A stretch of DNA of 64,000 nt. Source: Hydractinia symbiolongicarpus (lineage: Eukaryota; Cnidaria; Hydrozoa; Anthoathecata; Hydractiniidae). Shown here in pieces: positions 34,560-45,141 of the stretch. The stretch's first letter is position 1; each line of letters begins with the position of its first letter. Under the pieces are notes generated by a model that worked only from the letters and a program-made list of their open reading frames with translations, was not told the DNA's origin and made no database searches. Both the position numbers and the translations under genes were made by a program. Location of the stretch: assembly GCF_029227915.1 (NCBI RefSeq), contig NC_079886.1, positions 17,460,501 through 17,524,500 of the forward strand. Reading direction: 5' to 3'.

Positions 34560-35463
34560 GGTCTTCCAAAACAACAGTCGCATTGCCATCTAACCCTGAT
34601 TTTAAGAATGACGGTCTAAAAAACTTGGGAAACACATGTTATGCAAACTCAATCTTACAATGTTTTTATAACCTTCCAAAAGTTAAAGAAGCCATTTTTG
34701 TCAGCAAAACAACCTCAAAGTTAGGCGAAGCATTTGTAGGTGTTCTTCAAAGTTTGGCTGTTTCTATAAGTCCAGTTGATCCCTCCCATTTTTTGCGTGC
34801 TATGCAACATCATATCTCAGCTGCGGAGGGAAGTGCATTTAATATCTTTGCTCAGCATGACGTCCCCGAGGTTCTTGAATATCTCCTACCTGGTCTGTCA
34901 TTAGACTTTCCTTTTCTTGGAAGTCTTTTTAGTATTGGCATCAAGACATCAACCACTTGCAATTCATGTCATATTACCAGCTCCTCAGAAGTTATAGCAC
35001 CATGCATCCAACTTTCTCTGCACCCTACGTTACAATCTTCCTTAGATAATTTCTTTGAAAGCGAGTTGTCAGACACCAATGCCTACTTCTGCCATGTTTG
35101 CAACGCTCATCAAACTGCTCTAGTTGAAAAGGAGGTAGTGTCGTGCGGTTCCCATCTCATTTTACAGCTGAAACGTTTTGCCAGTGCCAACGGCCTTGTG
35201 TCAAAAATTGCCTCTCGTATTACTGCTTACCCTGGTACCCTTTCCATACCTTTTACCGTAGATAGAGAAGTGAAATTTCGTAAAAATTTTCAATTAAGGG
35301 CTATTATCAACCATTGCGGTAACTTAAATAATGGTCACTACACAACCATAGCCTTCGACCAAATGCTTCACAGGTGGATGCATTACAAGATAGAGCAGTA
35401 TTTTCTGTGATGACCGCCTTATTAACAGTCACGGGTCATATGTTTTCTTTTTAGAAGAGCTGA
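34560..35463 (+). pseudogene. USP-type deubiquitinase domain (peptidase C19), copy A
   Basis: The frame running to 35410 carries DGLKNLGNTCYANSILQCF, the Cys box, with the catalytic Cys codon at 34637. Next are SPVDPSHFLRAM, a degenerate QQD box (AQHDVPEVLEYL), zinc-ribbon pairs CNSC and CHVC, LILQLKRF, and the His box NLNNGHYTTIAF with the catalytic His codon at 35336. In a shifted frame the end (F-C-D-D-R-L-I-N-S-H-G-S-Y-V-F-F-L-E-E-L-R) continues to 35463. Overlap with the endonuclease frame at 34400-34530 suggests that one polyprotein was split by a single-base slip. About 290 residues, compact for a USP. Confidence 0.85.
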
Positions 35464-35489
35464 GGTAAGAATATTTTAACCAGAATGAG

Positions 35490-35690
35490 TCAGCAAGGGG
35501 GGCTTGACTACACTCAGTCTTGTCTTTGGAGAGTGACGACTCCACTTATTACCCAAGTCAAAAATAAAAATAAAAACAAAATCAAATAAAAATTAAGTTA
35601 GCAAGGGGGTTTGATCACACATGATCTTGTCTTTGGAGAGTAACGATTCCACTTATTACCTGAGTTAAAAACAAAGAATAGCAAAGTTGA
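35490..35690 (+). repeat. 3' tandem repeats of the USP LINE (2 units)
   Basis: Two units of GTCAGCAAGGGGGCTTGAC...CTTTGGAGAGTGACGACTCC...ACTTATTACCC separated by an A-rich spacer. The same unit occurs at 37019-37345 and 51560-51845, and in diverged form near 42568 and 59750. Confidence 0.85.
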
Positions 35691-35727
35691 ACAGAAAGTG
35701 GTCAAAGTTTATTTTAGGAAGATAGGG

Positions 35728-36050
35728 ATGTCTAGTTTCTGCTGATGACCGTCCGCGGACCTCTTCGAGGTCACCCAGCTAGACATTCAGGGTACTTAGG
35801 TTCAGAAATATGGGTCGAAACCTACCTGCCCTTAGTTAAAGTTCTGTTCATCTTTTCAAATGTGTTGTGTCCCTTTTATTTTTATATATATTTTTTTAAT
35901 TAATTCCTTGTAAAAAGGGAGAATTGTGCTTTTAGAGGCATTTTGTCTAGAGGAGTACAACTTCTAGCTTATTTGCAAAGACCTAACAGGTTGAGTTCAT
36001 CATTGCGGTGGCTTGGCACCTCTTTGTAAATTATTTTCTCATATTCTGTA
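35728..36050 (+). repeat. GTCTAG-hairpin repeat, copy 2
   Basis: GTCTAG...CTAGAC encloses a GGACCTC-TTC-GAGGTC hairpin, then a TTAATTCCTTGTAAAAAGGG block and a GCGGTGGCTTGGCACCTC block. The last two blocks are also found inserted in the USP frame at 51105-51271. Confidence 0.75.
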
Positions 36051-36944
36051 TGTTAAGCCAAATTTCCAAGAGACGACAATCGTCAAAATATTTGATTTTC
36101 ATTGATTCCGCTTTTCGCCATGGCGCAAAAGTTGATTGGTTTTTATTTTTCGTGGAAAATCGCGAATACACACCCTCCAGTGAGATTTGGCAGGGTCTTG
36201 ACGGTCTGGGGCCAGGGATCATTTTTGCTAACTTTCTGTACATAGCGCTTTAAAAATCAATAATAGCTACTGGATAGAGAAGTGCTTTATTAATTGAACG
36301 GCATCATGTACTCCTGATTGACAGGCTTCATAACTACAAGGAGTTTGAAATCTCCAAAAGCTATTTATTTAAAGCAAGTTAAGCCTTATATTTTAAACAG
36401 AACGACAATTAGCTAGCTAGATACACAGTAGCAGTCAAAAGGACGAAGATCTAAAAATAGGACAGCGAAAACGGTGCAGAAAATCAATCCTGTATGCTGT
36501 GACCAGGGGTTATTGTTCCACTTTGGATGGCTCTGCCAACTATGGCTGGTTCTGTTTTTTTCTGGGTGGTTTTGGGTAGTTTCATAGTTAAGTAATGCCG
36601 AGCAGATGTAAGTAGCGTAAGCTACGTCTCACATATCGCTCATTCAAAATTGTTTCAAAGTTCGTCATAATCAATTGGAGTATTTTTTCTTATTATTTGG
36701 CCATGTGTTGAACGTACAACTTCTTTCACTTTCTCCTTATCTGTCTTCTTGCTGTTACTAGCTTTGTCGGCTTCTTCGTCGTAGGCAACTTTCTAAGTCA
36801 CTGTCTTTGTCTATAAAATGTTCCTCTGTAGCAACCGTTTTGTAGGACTTGATTTCTTCTAATAACGGATCCAAATGGCAACAGAATGCTGTAAATTTTC
36901 GGAACCACCTTTTTACAATCTTTCGAAAGATATTCCAATCTTTG
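36051..36944. other. No intact gene; possible decayed frames
   Basis: Minus-strand reading from about 36950 to 36650 gives protein-like but stop-interrupted sequence (Y-S-I-L-L-P-F-G-S-V-I) that I cannot assign. Nothing else is recognised. Confidence 0.3.
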
Positions 36945-37020
36945 TAACGGTATAAACCTTACATCCTTTTCCTTGAAGAGGTTAGGTAAATTGCAGTCAG
37001 CACCAGAACTTCCGGCTTAT
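36945..37020 (+). repeat. 3' junction piece of another USP LINE copy
   Basis: ACCTTACATCC...AGAGGTTAGGTAAATTGCAG...CTTCCGGCTTATGTCAGCAAG matches the sequence just after the USP stop at 51500-51570 and leads into tandem 3' repeats. Confidence 0.75.
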
Positions 37021-37345
37021 GTCAGCAAGGGGGTTTGACTATTCTTATATTTTCTTTATTTTTTATTATTATTATTATTATTTTTATTTATTTTTTTTTT
37101 CTTTTGTAGTCTTGTCTTTGGAGAGTGACGACTCCACTTATTACCCCAGTCAAAATAAAGGCGAAAAACAAAAAAAAATTACGCCAGCAAGGGGGTTTGA
37201 CTGTATCAGGTCCTAACTTTGGAGAGTGACGACTACACTTATTACCCCAGTAAAAAAGGAGAAAACAAAAAAAAAAATTATGTCAGCAAGGGGGTTTGCC
37301 TAGACTGGTCTTATCTTTGGAGAGTGACGACTCCACTTCTTACCC
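37019..37345 (+). repeat. 3' tandem repeats (3 units) with T-rich spacer
   Basis: Three units of GTCAGCAAGGGGGTTTGACT...GGAGAGTGACGACTCCAC...TTATTACCCCAG starting near 37019, 37188 and 37281. Confidence 0.85.
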
Positions 37346-37349
37346 CAGG

Positions 37350-37660
37350 CACACAAGATTGTACAGAGTAGGACAGATGAAAAGTTATGGATGTAAGAAG
37401 TGTCTAGTTCCTGCTGAAGATTGTTCGCACACCTCTTATGAGGTGACTCAGCTAGACATTTTGGGTACCTTGGTTCAGGAATATGAGTCGAAACCCTTGT
37501 ACCCTTTACAGAAGTCCTGTCCTACTCTGTCTGTCTGTTTGTTTGTTTGTTTAATTTTTGTGCCAATTACCTCCTTGGAAAAAGGAAGAATTGTGTTCCT
37601 TTATATGAGCATATTCTTTAGAGGAGCAAAACCTCTAGAATTTAAATTTTAAGACTTAAG
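37350..37660 (+). repeat. GTCTAG-hairpin repeat, copy 3
   Basis: Starts CACAAGATTGTACAGAGTAG, then AAGTGTCTAGTTCCTGCTGA and an ACCTC-TTAT-GAGGT hairpin closed by CTAGAC. It ends with GGAGCAAAACCTCTAGAATT. Nearly the same as 51851-52160. Confidence 0.85.
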
Positions 37661-37689
37661 GCTATGATTTGATTCTGTGAGAATATCTA

Positions 37690-38100
37690 AGCAAGGAAGG
37701 TTATGACCCCTCATCGATCAAAATGGATTCGCGTTTCTTGGCGTTCTGTGACGAAGTCTCTCTTGCACCACTGAAATGTTCGAGTGACATAACAGGTAAA
37801 TTGTCATTCAGGATGTAACCCTTAAGTAACTGTGTTGTTGATTGCCTGCAAGCTAAGGATGTGTTTCTCAAAACCAACAACGTTTTTTTATATCGGCGTG
37901 AGTCTTCACACTTCCTAATCAAATGCATGATCTTTTTACTATTGTTTCTGCCAGCCCATTTAATTGGGGGAAGTGTGGCTTAATTGTGATGTGTTTAAAT
38001 TGTCACTTCTGAGCAAATTTTTTAAACCTGTAACTTTCATATTGCGGACCATTGTCGGATACTACTTGTTGAGCAATTCAATGCGGACCTTATGTACCAA
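37690..38100 (-). pseudogene. Gypsy-like integrase fragment
   Basis: From about 38080 downward the minus strand reads VISDNGPQYESYRFKKFAQ with the second catalytic Asp, then HFPQLNGLAETIVKR with the catalytic Glu. The frame 37701-37928 follows (KTLLVLRNTSLACRQSTTQL). Several stops interrupt it. It differs from the integrase piece at 10380-10771, so a separate insertion; no LTR was found. Confidence 0.75.
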
Positions 38101-38439
38101 ATCATAGCCGGCAAACTTGTGTCAGTTTACATGAAGAATCCGCCATTGACTCTCCGTTGCATAAAAAAAAATTAAAACTACAGATCAGCGCGGAAAAATA
38201 AGTAAACAGTACACGCGAAGGAGAACATCTTTTCAAATCAAAATGGCTGCATACAGTTACAGTCAGACAGAGCGCTTGGCAGATGCAAGAATAGATATCA
38301 AAGAAATACTTTCGAATTGTAAAAATGGTTTAATTAAACATGGTTTAATGATGGTTACTATATGATTGCGATTCTTCGATTGTTACTTGGACTACTCAAA
38401 GAAAAAGAAAGAAAAAGTTATCGTGATGTTGTGTTTTCG

Positions 38440-38520
38440 GAGGAAAGACTGGTTGACACTGGGAAAGACTAGTGACTGTGGGAAAGACCACTGACGGTGG
38501 GAAAGACCATAGATCGTGAA
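38440..38520. repeat. 24-bp tandem repeat, about 3 units
   Basis: GGGAAAGACTAGTGACTGTG, GGGAAAGACCACTGACGGTG and GGGAAAGACCATAG follow one another. Confidence 0.85.
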
Positions 38521-38789
38521 GGCTTTTAGGTTTTGGTGACTGAAGAGTGTGTGTTCTTCATTGGTTAGGATGGGTCTTCAGTTGCAATCTCGAGACGATT
38601 GATAACTCCTTCCAAAGAATGGAGTGTGGCGGATTTCGAAGCATAAAAGTTGACTGGGTGGTGAAGTGATTTACTTGTTTAAGCTCGAGACGATATGTAA
38701 TGGTTTTCTGGGTTGCCGCCGCTGGGTTCCAAGTCAACCTTTCTAAGGGGCGGTTTCTTGGCAGCCCAAGCATTACGATACGATTTCTC

Positions 38790-39260
38790 AAGTGTTCATG
38801 TCTAAGGTCAGAAAGCTTTTCTGTTTCCAGGTTTGCTGCTTTTTATTCTTTGTCACAACCTCTCTAAGGGCTGGGTTCCAAGTCTACCTCTCTTAGCCCT
38901 GGGCTCTGTGTCAGTAGGTAAAAGCAACAAAGATACGATTTGCAGCTGTCGACTTTTCTTTTTCCAAAGTTTAACAAAAGTTATTGGTTTTGGCGGACGG
39001 TGTCAATGAATGTGGCTGGTGTCTTGCAGGAGGCAGGGGATGCTTACTCAAGGGCCCGCACCAGATCCCAAGCATGAGTGAATTTCACCAATCCTCGTGT
39101 TTCCACATTCATAGGTGTTTGTTTCAGTACAGTCGAAATCCATTAACTTTCCGATTATCCCTGTAAAGGGGAGAATGCAGAAGTTCTCCAGCAGCTTCTT
39201 ATTCTTTGGAGAGAAACCTCCTTTTTTTAATTAAACTTTCCGTCTTAAAAGACTAGTTTT
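38790..39260 (+). repeat. Long dispersed repeat, partner of 60735-61220
   Basis: About 470 bp nearly identical to 60735-61220, including GTTTTGGCGGACGGTGTCAA (GATGG in the partner) and GCCCGCACCAGATCCCAAGC. It contains a 60-codon frame conserved with only two residue changes between the copies, but no known domain. It may be untranslated sequence of a retroelement. Confidence 0.85.
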
Positions 39261-39440
39261 ATCTGCATTGCGATGTAGTTACTCCTATTCTCCGGTACAA
39301 GTTTTTGTCAAAATCACAATTTAATTTCTCGCAAAAATTGATTGGTCATTTAGCGCAAATTTTCTGGCGAAAATTAAATCGTATTTTTTGTGAACGTCCA
39401 TCTCGCAAAAGTTTCAACAATTGAAATGTTAGTATATCAC

Positions 39441-40700
39441 CTAGGCATAAATAATACAGTACCCCTCCTCCAATTTTAAGGAGCATTTACAGTTATCATT
39501 GCTTGCATTTGGAACATACTGCCGATTTCTTTTTCTATACCTATGTGTATCAAATCCATTTTCTCTCAAATAAATTAACTGGATGAATTCATGTCTAAAT
39601 ATATACGGCCACCGCTCTTGTACTGTGCTGTTTCGAGCATAGCGAGATAATTTTTGGTGTTTTTGTTCGCTTCCTTCCATAGTATTGATACCAAGTCCCA
39701 TTTGTATGGTTTCAATGTATTCATTGCAATGATGTGGTGCAATTATAGAAAATGCGAAAAGGCTTGTTATAATTGTATCATAACAAATAAATTGTTATCT
39801 CGTATTTCTGCAAAAAACTTCACATTAGGAATTTTCGCTTGTGACAATACAACCGTGAGAATCGTCATGAACATTTCTTTTGTGACATTATTTTTTATGT
39901 GCAATGGTTCAGCACGAGCGCTGTCAATATAATGTTCAAGCAATAGATTTTCTTCTTGTCGACTTAGCAAGGTTTTTGATATATACGTTGTTAGGTTTTT
40001 TCGTGATGTTGCGACTTTCACATTTTTCTTTTTCAACTCTGATTTTTTCCTCAAGGCAGCTTTCACATCATTAAAACGTTTCTTATAATCATATGCTTTC
40101 CAATCACCTGTACCATCCATGTTGAATTTTTTACTGATATCATCAGAGTTAGCTTGATTGACATCAGCAAAAGTGGAAAAATAAAACGCAGCATTTGATA
40201 ATTGCCTTGCTGAAAAAGCTAACATCTTCATATGATTTGGTAAGGACTGCACTTTGAATTCAACTGAATATTCCCCAGTCAAAGTAAAAACTTCAACTTC
40301 CAACTGTTTTAACTCATACAATAATTTGGAAATATACCGAAGTATTACCATACCGTTTTCTTTCACATTAGAACCAAATAATAGAAAGTTCTCAGAGCTG
40401 CCTCCTATGTTCCCCCCTACATTCAAAAAAGATACCAAAAACGTAGTTCCACTAACTGGAGCGTCATCACCACCAATTGCGACGAAGAATAACTTCGAAT
40501 AATTACACATTTTCTTGAAATTCAGAAACCTTTTAGCTTATCTATGCGATGTTGATTCACACTTAAGTAAAATGATGCGAGCTGTTGGAAATACTGAATG
40601 GCATTACGATACATACCTTGACCTATTTCATCTTCATATAAATCGTGAGTCAATTCTTGACTGATTTCAGTAACATCACCAATGTCAATTTAGCGTATAT
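39441..40700 (-). pseudogene. Unnamed transposon-like protein family, copy 2 (main part)
   Basis: The 247-codon frame 39767-40510 reads KLFFVAIGGDDAPVSGTTFL, VSFLNVGGNIGGSSENFLLF, VEFKVQSLPNHMKMLAF, DGTGDWKAYDYKKRFNDVKA and DSARAEPLHIKNNVTKEMF. The frame 39441-39701 gives GLGINTMEGSEQKHQKLSRY and FRHEFIQLIYLRENGFD. Upstream, near 40530-40680, Q-G-M-Y-R-N-A-I-Q-Y-F continues the protein. All blocks are also found in copy 1. The middle block containing FRFRGKESF is missing between 39767 and 39701, and the frame is broken near 40510. Confidence 0.55.
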
Positions 40701-41740
40701 GTTTAGCCAAATCTTTATAAGGTACAAAGTTAGGCAAACCATCTGTTTTATTACACTCTCTGAGATTGAGATATTTTTGTTTTCCCATGACATTGTGACT
40801 ATATTACACATTTAATGACCGCAACATATTTTCCCTACATTTCTAATAGGTCTCAAAAAATTGCGATGGATGTTTTTGAACTCATTATCTTTTCGACAAA
40901 CATACCTGTCTTGAACTTTGAAGTATTAGTATCAAGCATACCATCGACAGCTAGCTCCAAATTCAATTTTGTAGCTCCATGAATTCTGCTTTATAAATGC
41001 AGTGTTTCCTTACGACGTATTTCTTTTGCTTTCAAATTCAAATTTTGTATGGTGGGGTTCTTCAACCCACGTTTCGCGACATTCGTGGTAATTTCAATGA
41101 CATTTTTTGGCTTTATGGAACTCTTATCTAAATTATTGATTTCACTGTTCAAACTTTTTACCCTAGTTCTCTTTCTCCTCAATCGTTGTTCTAAGGCTTT
41201 TTTTTGCTCATTTTGTTCAAATATAGTACACTCTAATAGATCAGGTTTTTCTATTCTTCGACAACTCTCCAACTAAACATTTCTTTTTAGGTGTCATACT
41301 GTATTAAAGGCATGGGCAGTTTGATAAAACGTATATTTTAAAAAACAGAACGTCAAAAACAAATAAATCTATCATTCACACTGAGGTAATGTTTCAATAT
41401 CTGTTGGTGACTTGATATAAGCTTTTGAAAGTGAGTCGTTGCTTTTTGCGTTGAAAATAATTTTGGATGGATATTCACTCAACGAAATTACTTCAAATTT
41501 GCAGTTGCCAGCTTTCTTTATTAGGAATGCAGCAGAACCATCACTATTATTATCGAATGCTCGTGAGAAATGATAAACCAAGCTTCTGATATCTGTGAAG
41601 CTGATACGAGCTTCATTCAATACTCCTTTTCTGTTCGTTTGGCAGCTACTTCCCGACCAAAAATTGTCGAATGATCGTGTATGGCTTTGTACCATTAAAC
41701 TTTCAAATAAAGTAATATATGGTCGCAATGAGATCATGTA
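40701..41740 (-). pseudogene. Upstream frames of copy 2, unassigned
   Basis: Frames 40991-41272 (basic: KKALEQRLRRKRTRVKSLNS) and 41372-41737 (ARISFTDIRSLVYHFSRAFD) are protein-like and precede copy 2 on the same strand. They may be its N-terminal exons, but the available part of copy 1 has no clear equivalent. No known domain is recognised. Confidence 0.3.
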
Positions 41741-41915
41741 AATATCGATCTATAGATGATTTCTGACACACGCTTCGGCGAAGGAAATTACACACAGCGA
41801 TTTTGACCACGCTTTATTTACCTATCTCTACCAAAACAAACATCTTGTTTCATTGTAATCGATAGCAGGAACCTTGCACACACTCACGAAGCTAAGAAAG
41901 GCGTGACAACATCAG

Positions 41916-42290
41916 TTAAAACGTCGTATGATCGATAATTCGACACCGAACTTTTAGCTTTTGACAGTGAGGGTCATTGCTCACTTTTACGGCCCGTTTT
42001 TTGCCTACGAGAAATACGGCCCGCCGTGGTCGTGCAAATTCTACTTCTGTAACAATGATTATACAATCAGATGATGGTCTCTTCAGCTTGTATACTTCTG
42101 CCCAAAGCGAATAATGATTAGTAATAATCAAGTAGATTTGTGCTCTCAGCTGGAACAAATTCAAGGCTACTTTCTCCCACCCTCTAGTTGGTACTGAATG
42201 TGACTGCAGGGGCACACATTTTACATTGCACTTTTCTATTCCTAAGTACCCTTCATCCAACTTCCTTAGCATTTCTGTCTCAATGTGTCT
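41916..42290 (-). pseudogene. Retroelement integrase N-terminal fragment
   Basis: The frame reads KLDEGYLGIEKCNVKC then HSVPTRGWEKVALNLFQL, which matches the spacing of the gypsy-group integrase H-E-G-H-L-G-I block and the start of the core (W-E-K-V...D-L-F). Here N replaces the first catalytic Asp. Then YLIITNHYSLWAEVYKL (normally V-D-Y-x-S-K). Sequence after about 42030 is unrelated. A third gypsy-like fragment in the window. Confidence 0.6.
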
Positions 42291-43290
42291 GGTACAACTA
42301 TTCTATTCTCTTTTCGAATCAGATCATCAATCACTGTGAGATCTTCTTTACTCTTTCAGTAGTGATTTACTCCCTCTTTACAGTTTGCTTTGGGGACCAG
42401 TCAACCTTCTTGCATGTATTTAACCAATGTTGCAATTTGGAGTCTTGTTTTTGTTATTTTCTTTGATAAGAACAGAACAAAACAATTCTTACGTTGCCAA
42501 CATGCAAGTCAATAGGTGAACCTAGAGTTTGCTCATTCTTCACTCTCTTATAGAATATCCATAAGAAGCTTAGCAAGGCGGTTTGACTATGTCTTATCTT
42601 TAGGTGTGACGACCCCTGCTGTACCCATAGTTATTCTTGTAAGAAGCGCTGTCTTTTGTTAGATGATTTGTCTTTACTAAAGAATATAATGGAAGATTCT
42701 TTGTTTGCATTCTCCTAGACTTCAAAGGCCGTAATACCTTCGTGGCCCTTTTTGCTGCCCTACATACCTCTTAAACTTTTTTGAAATTAAATCTTTCTCA
42801 ATCGGTCATCAATTGCTGTCTCACTCCATTACTGTACACTCCATTCACGATCCAGTCTCATAACATGCTGTCATAACTGTGATTGCAAAAGTTACAGCTT
42901 TTACTTAAAAACTTCATATCTGTGAGGGAGTCGTCAAATATTTCTCTATTTTCTTGCCTTCTGTTGTAGAATAAATGTTGTTCCATAGTTTCGTTTATTA
43001 GTCAAGGCACCTAAAAATATGCATTTTCACAAACTTTCGATTTAATTTGTTTTGGTACGTCCAGAGCGGCTGTAAATGAAATTGATAGTTCCATTAGCTT
43101 TTGAAAGTCGCGTAACTTAAATTTCTTACATCCTAACAATCCGTGTATGCAATAAATCCCAATAATGTGTGCATATTTTCCAAAAGTCAAATAACTCGAA
43201 TAATCGCAAAAAGAGCTTTTTTGTTAACTTTCAAGTAGTCTTCAAACTCTTTTTTAGTTATGGATACGATGGTACAATTCAGCGATTATT
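42291..43290. other. No gene; diverged retrotransposon 3' repeat at about 42560-42655
   Basis: AGAAGCTTAGCAAGGCGGTT...TGTGACGACCCCTGC is a diverged 3' repeat unit. It is followed by TACCCATAGTTATTCTTGTA, also present near 25695. The remainder is AT-rich without motifs. Confidence 0.5.
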
Positions 43291-44116
43291 CTTCAACGGC
43301 AACAACCTAGTCGGGCCCGCAATATTATTATGTACAGGAAACATTTCTATATATCTCTCCCAAGGTGCTCTGGAACAGACTTGAGAATGGAAGGAATCTA
43401 GACCAACACGTGGCTTCAAACATTCTATTTCCATTGCATTCAATTAAAAAACGCTTTTATGGATTTACCAACAAAAAGGCGGCGTTCATCCATACCACTT
43501 TTGCATTACATGTTCTCAGCAGAAGGACTTAAGCTTTTTCATAAGTCCAACAAAGATTTTTTGGATGTCATTTCCTTTTGACTCTCATCGTCGTTTTCAC
43601 TGCTGCCATCACTATTGCCGCTTTTATTGCTACTGTTCTTATCATCAGAATCTGTTGATTCTACTTCTTCTTCATCTATGCTTTCTTCGATACTGCTGCC
43701 ATCTCCATTACCTTTCCCAAATTTGATTTCCTTCTTAATTTTAGACTTTTTACTTGCTACAGATGGCTCAGTTCTTTTTCTGTTGAGACATTTTTCCTCT
43801 TTTTGTTTTGCTTTTTCGTCTATTTTCTTCAACTTGGCGAGGTACTCCATTTCAGTAATAACTTTCGTTTTACAATCTATTTTATTTCTTGAATTTCTTT
43901 GAGGACCTATTATTTTATTGAGAGCTACATCTTTAAAACTTTTTTTTTGAGATTGGTGTGGTTAATGCGGGTGGCAAGCACTATACCATCAATCAATGAC
44001 CAGCGTAGTACCCATATTTTACCAGTAACAGGAGGTGGCGTGGGTCCTATCTTTCTGCACTCGTAACACAAAGCTGGACCAGAACCTGCAGTAGCAGGGC
44101 CGAAATTGTCCGTCAT
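43290..44116 (-). CDS. Unrecognised gene fragments (Cys motif, acidic/basic linker)
   Basis: Minus-strand frames read in series. 43925-44116 has SGPALCYECRKIGPTPPPVT then GKIWVLRWSLIDGIVLATRI. The next (to 43539) has TEMEYLAKLKKIDEKAKQKE, KKSKIKKEIKFGKGNGDGSS and a long Asp/Ser/Glu run. About 43290-43440 gives MEIECLKPRVGLDSF and PWERYIEMFPVHNN. Composition suggests a real nuclear protein or an element-encoded DNA-binding protein with a disordered linker. No domain is recognised; the exon structure is unclear. Confidence 0.35.
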
Positions 44117-44334
44117 ACTTTGCGTAGGAGTCGACGTTCTGATGTGAATTGTGCTTCAGGTCCTGATGTTTCAGCATTTCTCTCCTTTATCTTTTTAGGT
44201 ATTGTTGTGCTTGTTCTCAGTAAGTCAAAGAGATCTCCCGGTTTCCCAAGTCAACCCATACTTTATATGGTTTCAACAGCCTTGTATCACAAGCTGTTTT
44301 AGGATACTTTGAACGATCTAGTGAAATTTCTCTT

Positions 44335-44483
44335 TCATGTGGTGTGGTTTTACGGCCACGCATATCTCCCCAGTAACTACAGCCTGGTCTTGACCAAGAC
44401 TGGGCCTAGCCATCAATCATTTATGTAAGACTGAGTGCTGGGATCCCGTAGCATGTGTAAAGACGCAGCCAGGTTCACAAGTG
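44335..44483 (+). repeat. Dispersed structured repeat, copy 2 (3' truncated)
   Basis: AAGACTGAGTGCTGGGATCC matches copy 1 with compensating changes in the hairpin (GTGCT...AGCAT for GTGTT...AACAC). The copy stops after GGTTCACAAGT, losing the 3' half of the T-like arm and closing stem. Confidence 0.75.
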
Positions 44484-44814
44484 ACAAAGTATCTTATCTC
44501 GAAAAAAAACTGACCCTCCATATCCATATACTTTATTTGGGAGAAGTTTATTTGCTAAAAATTCAGAATTAAGGGCTCAACAATTTATGTCAGTCAAACA
44601 AGACTGATAAGCAAAAAAAAAGATCTTTCAAAATAAGGCATTGATAAAAAAATGCTCATATACAAAGAAATAACGATCAAAATAAACATTATACAGATTT
44701 ATTTGACTTAAAAGCCACCAGCCACATACCATATTTTCTCAAATAAACGCCCGGTCCCTTTTAAACGCCCCTCTCCAATAAAAGCCCCCCCCCCTAAAAT
44801 CTGAAAATTTTTAT

Positions 44815-44945
44815 AAACGCCTTTCCTCGAATAAACGCCCCTCCCTCGAATAAACGCCCCTCCCTCGAATAAACGCCCCTCCCTCGAATAAACGCCCCTC
44901 CCTCGAATAAACGCCCTTCCTGTAATAAACGCCCCACCTATGTTC
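44815..44945. repeat. 19-bp tandem repeat in the left arm, 5-6 units
   Basis: Units of CTCGAATAAACGCCCCTCC in direct tandem; the right arm near 48910-48950 has only one or two related units. Confidence 0.9.
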
Positions 44946-45141
44946 TTCAAAGGTGGTATCTGTTGAAATTAATAAAAGAAAATTTATCGGATATTCCTGA
45001 AATAAAATAACGCGTTTGACTCTCAATTTCCTTATTTCTATTGAACAACATTTTTTTTAAATTTATCAATTATTAACAGGAAACACAAGATGCAGTTTTT
45101 TTATTGATGTTTAAATTCTAATAAAGCATTCTATTGTTTTT

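Larger units (their letters stand above)
32260..36050 (+). mobile_element. RLE-type LINE with USP domain, copy A
   Basis: In order: RT (32260-33560), CCHC knuckle and restriction-like endonuclease (33600-34530), ubiquitin-specific protease (about 34590-35463), tandem 3' repeats (35490-35690) and the GTCTAG-hairpin block (35728-36050). The RT-CCHC-RLE order is that of the R2/NeSL/CRE group. The 5' end is truncated within the RT. A C19 protease after the RLE is not an arrangement I know from described LINEs. Confidence 0.75.

Noticed and set aside
35735-35790. CTGATGA near 35741 suggesting a hammerhead ribozyme
   Set aside because: No GAAA follows the presumed stem II, and the other copies of the same repeat read CTGAAGA, so the hammerhead core is not conserved.
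36008-36253. 81-codon plus-strand frame (FIDSAFRHGAKVDWFLFF)
   Set aside because: No motif, overlaps an equally long antisense frame, and begins inside the dispersed repeat block.
44815-44945. CRISPR-like array
   Set aside because: Units are contiguous 19-mers without unique spacers, inside a eukaryotic transposon arm.
44708-45026. Gly/Arg-rich minus-strand frames (FIRGRGVYSREGRL repeats)
   Set aside because: Translation of the 19-bp tandem repeat in the TA-target element's arm; no gene context.
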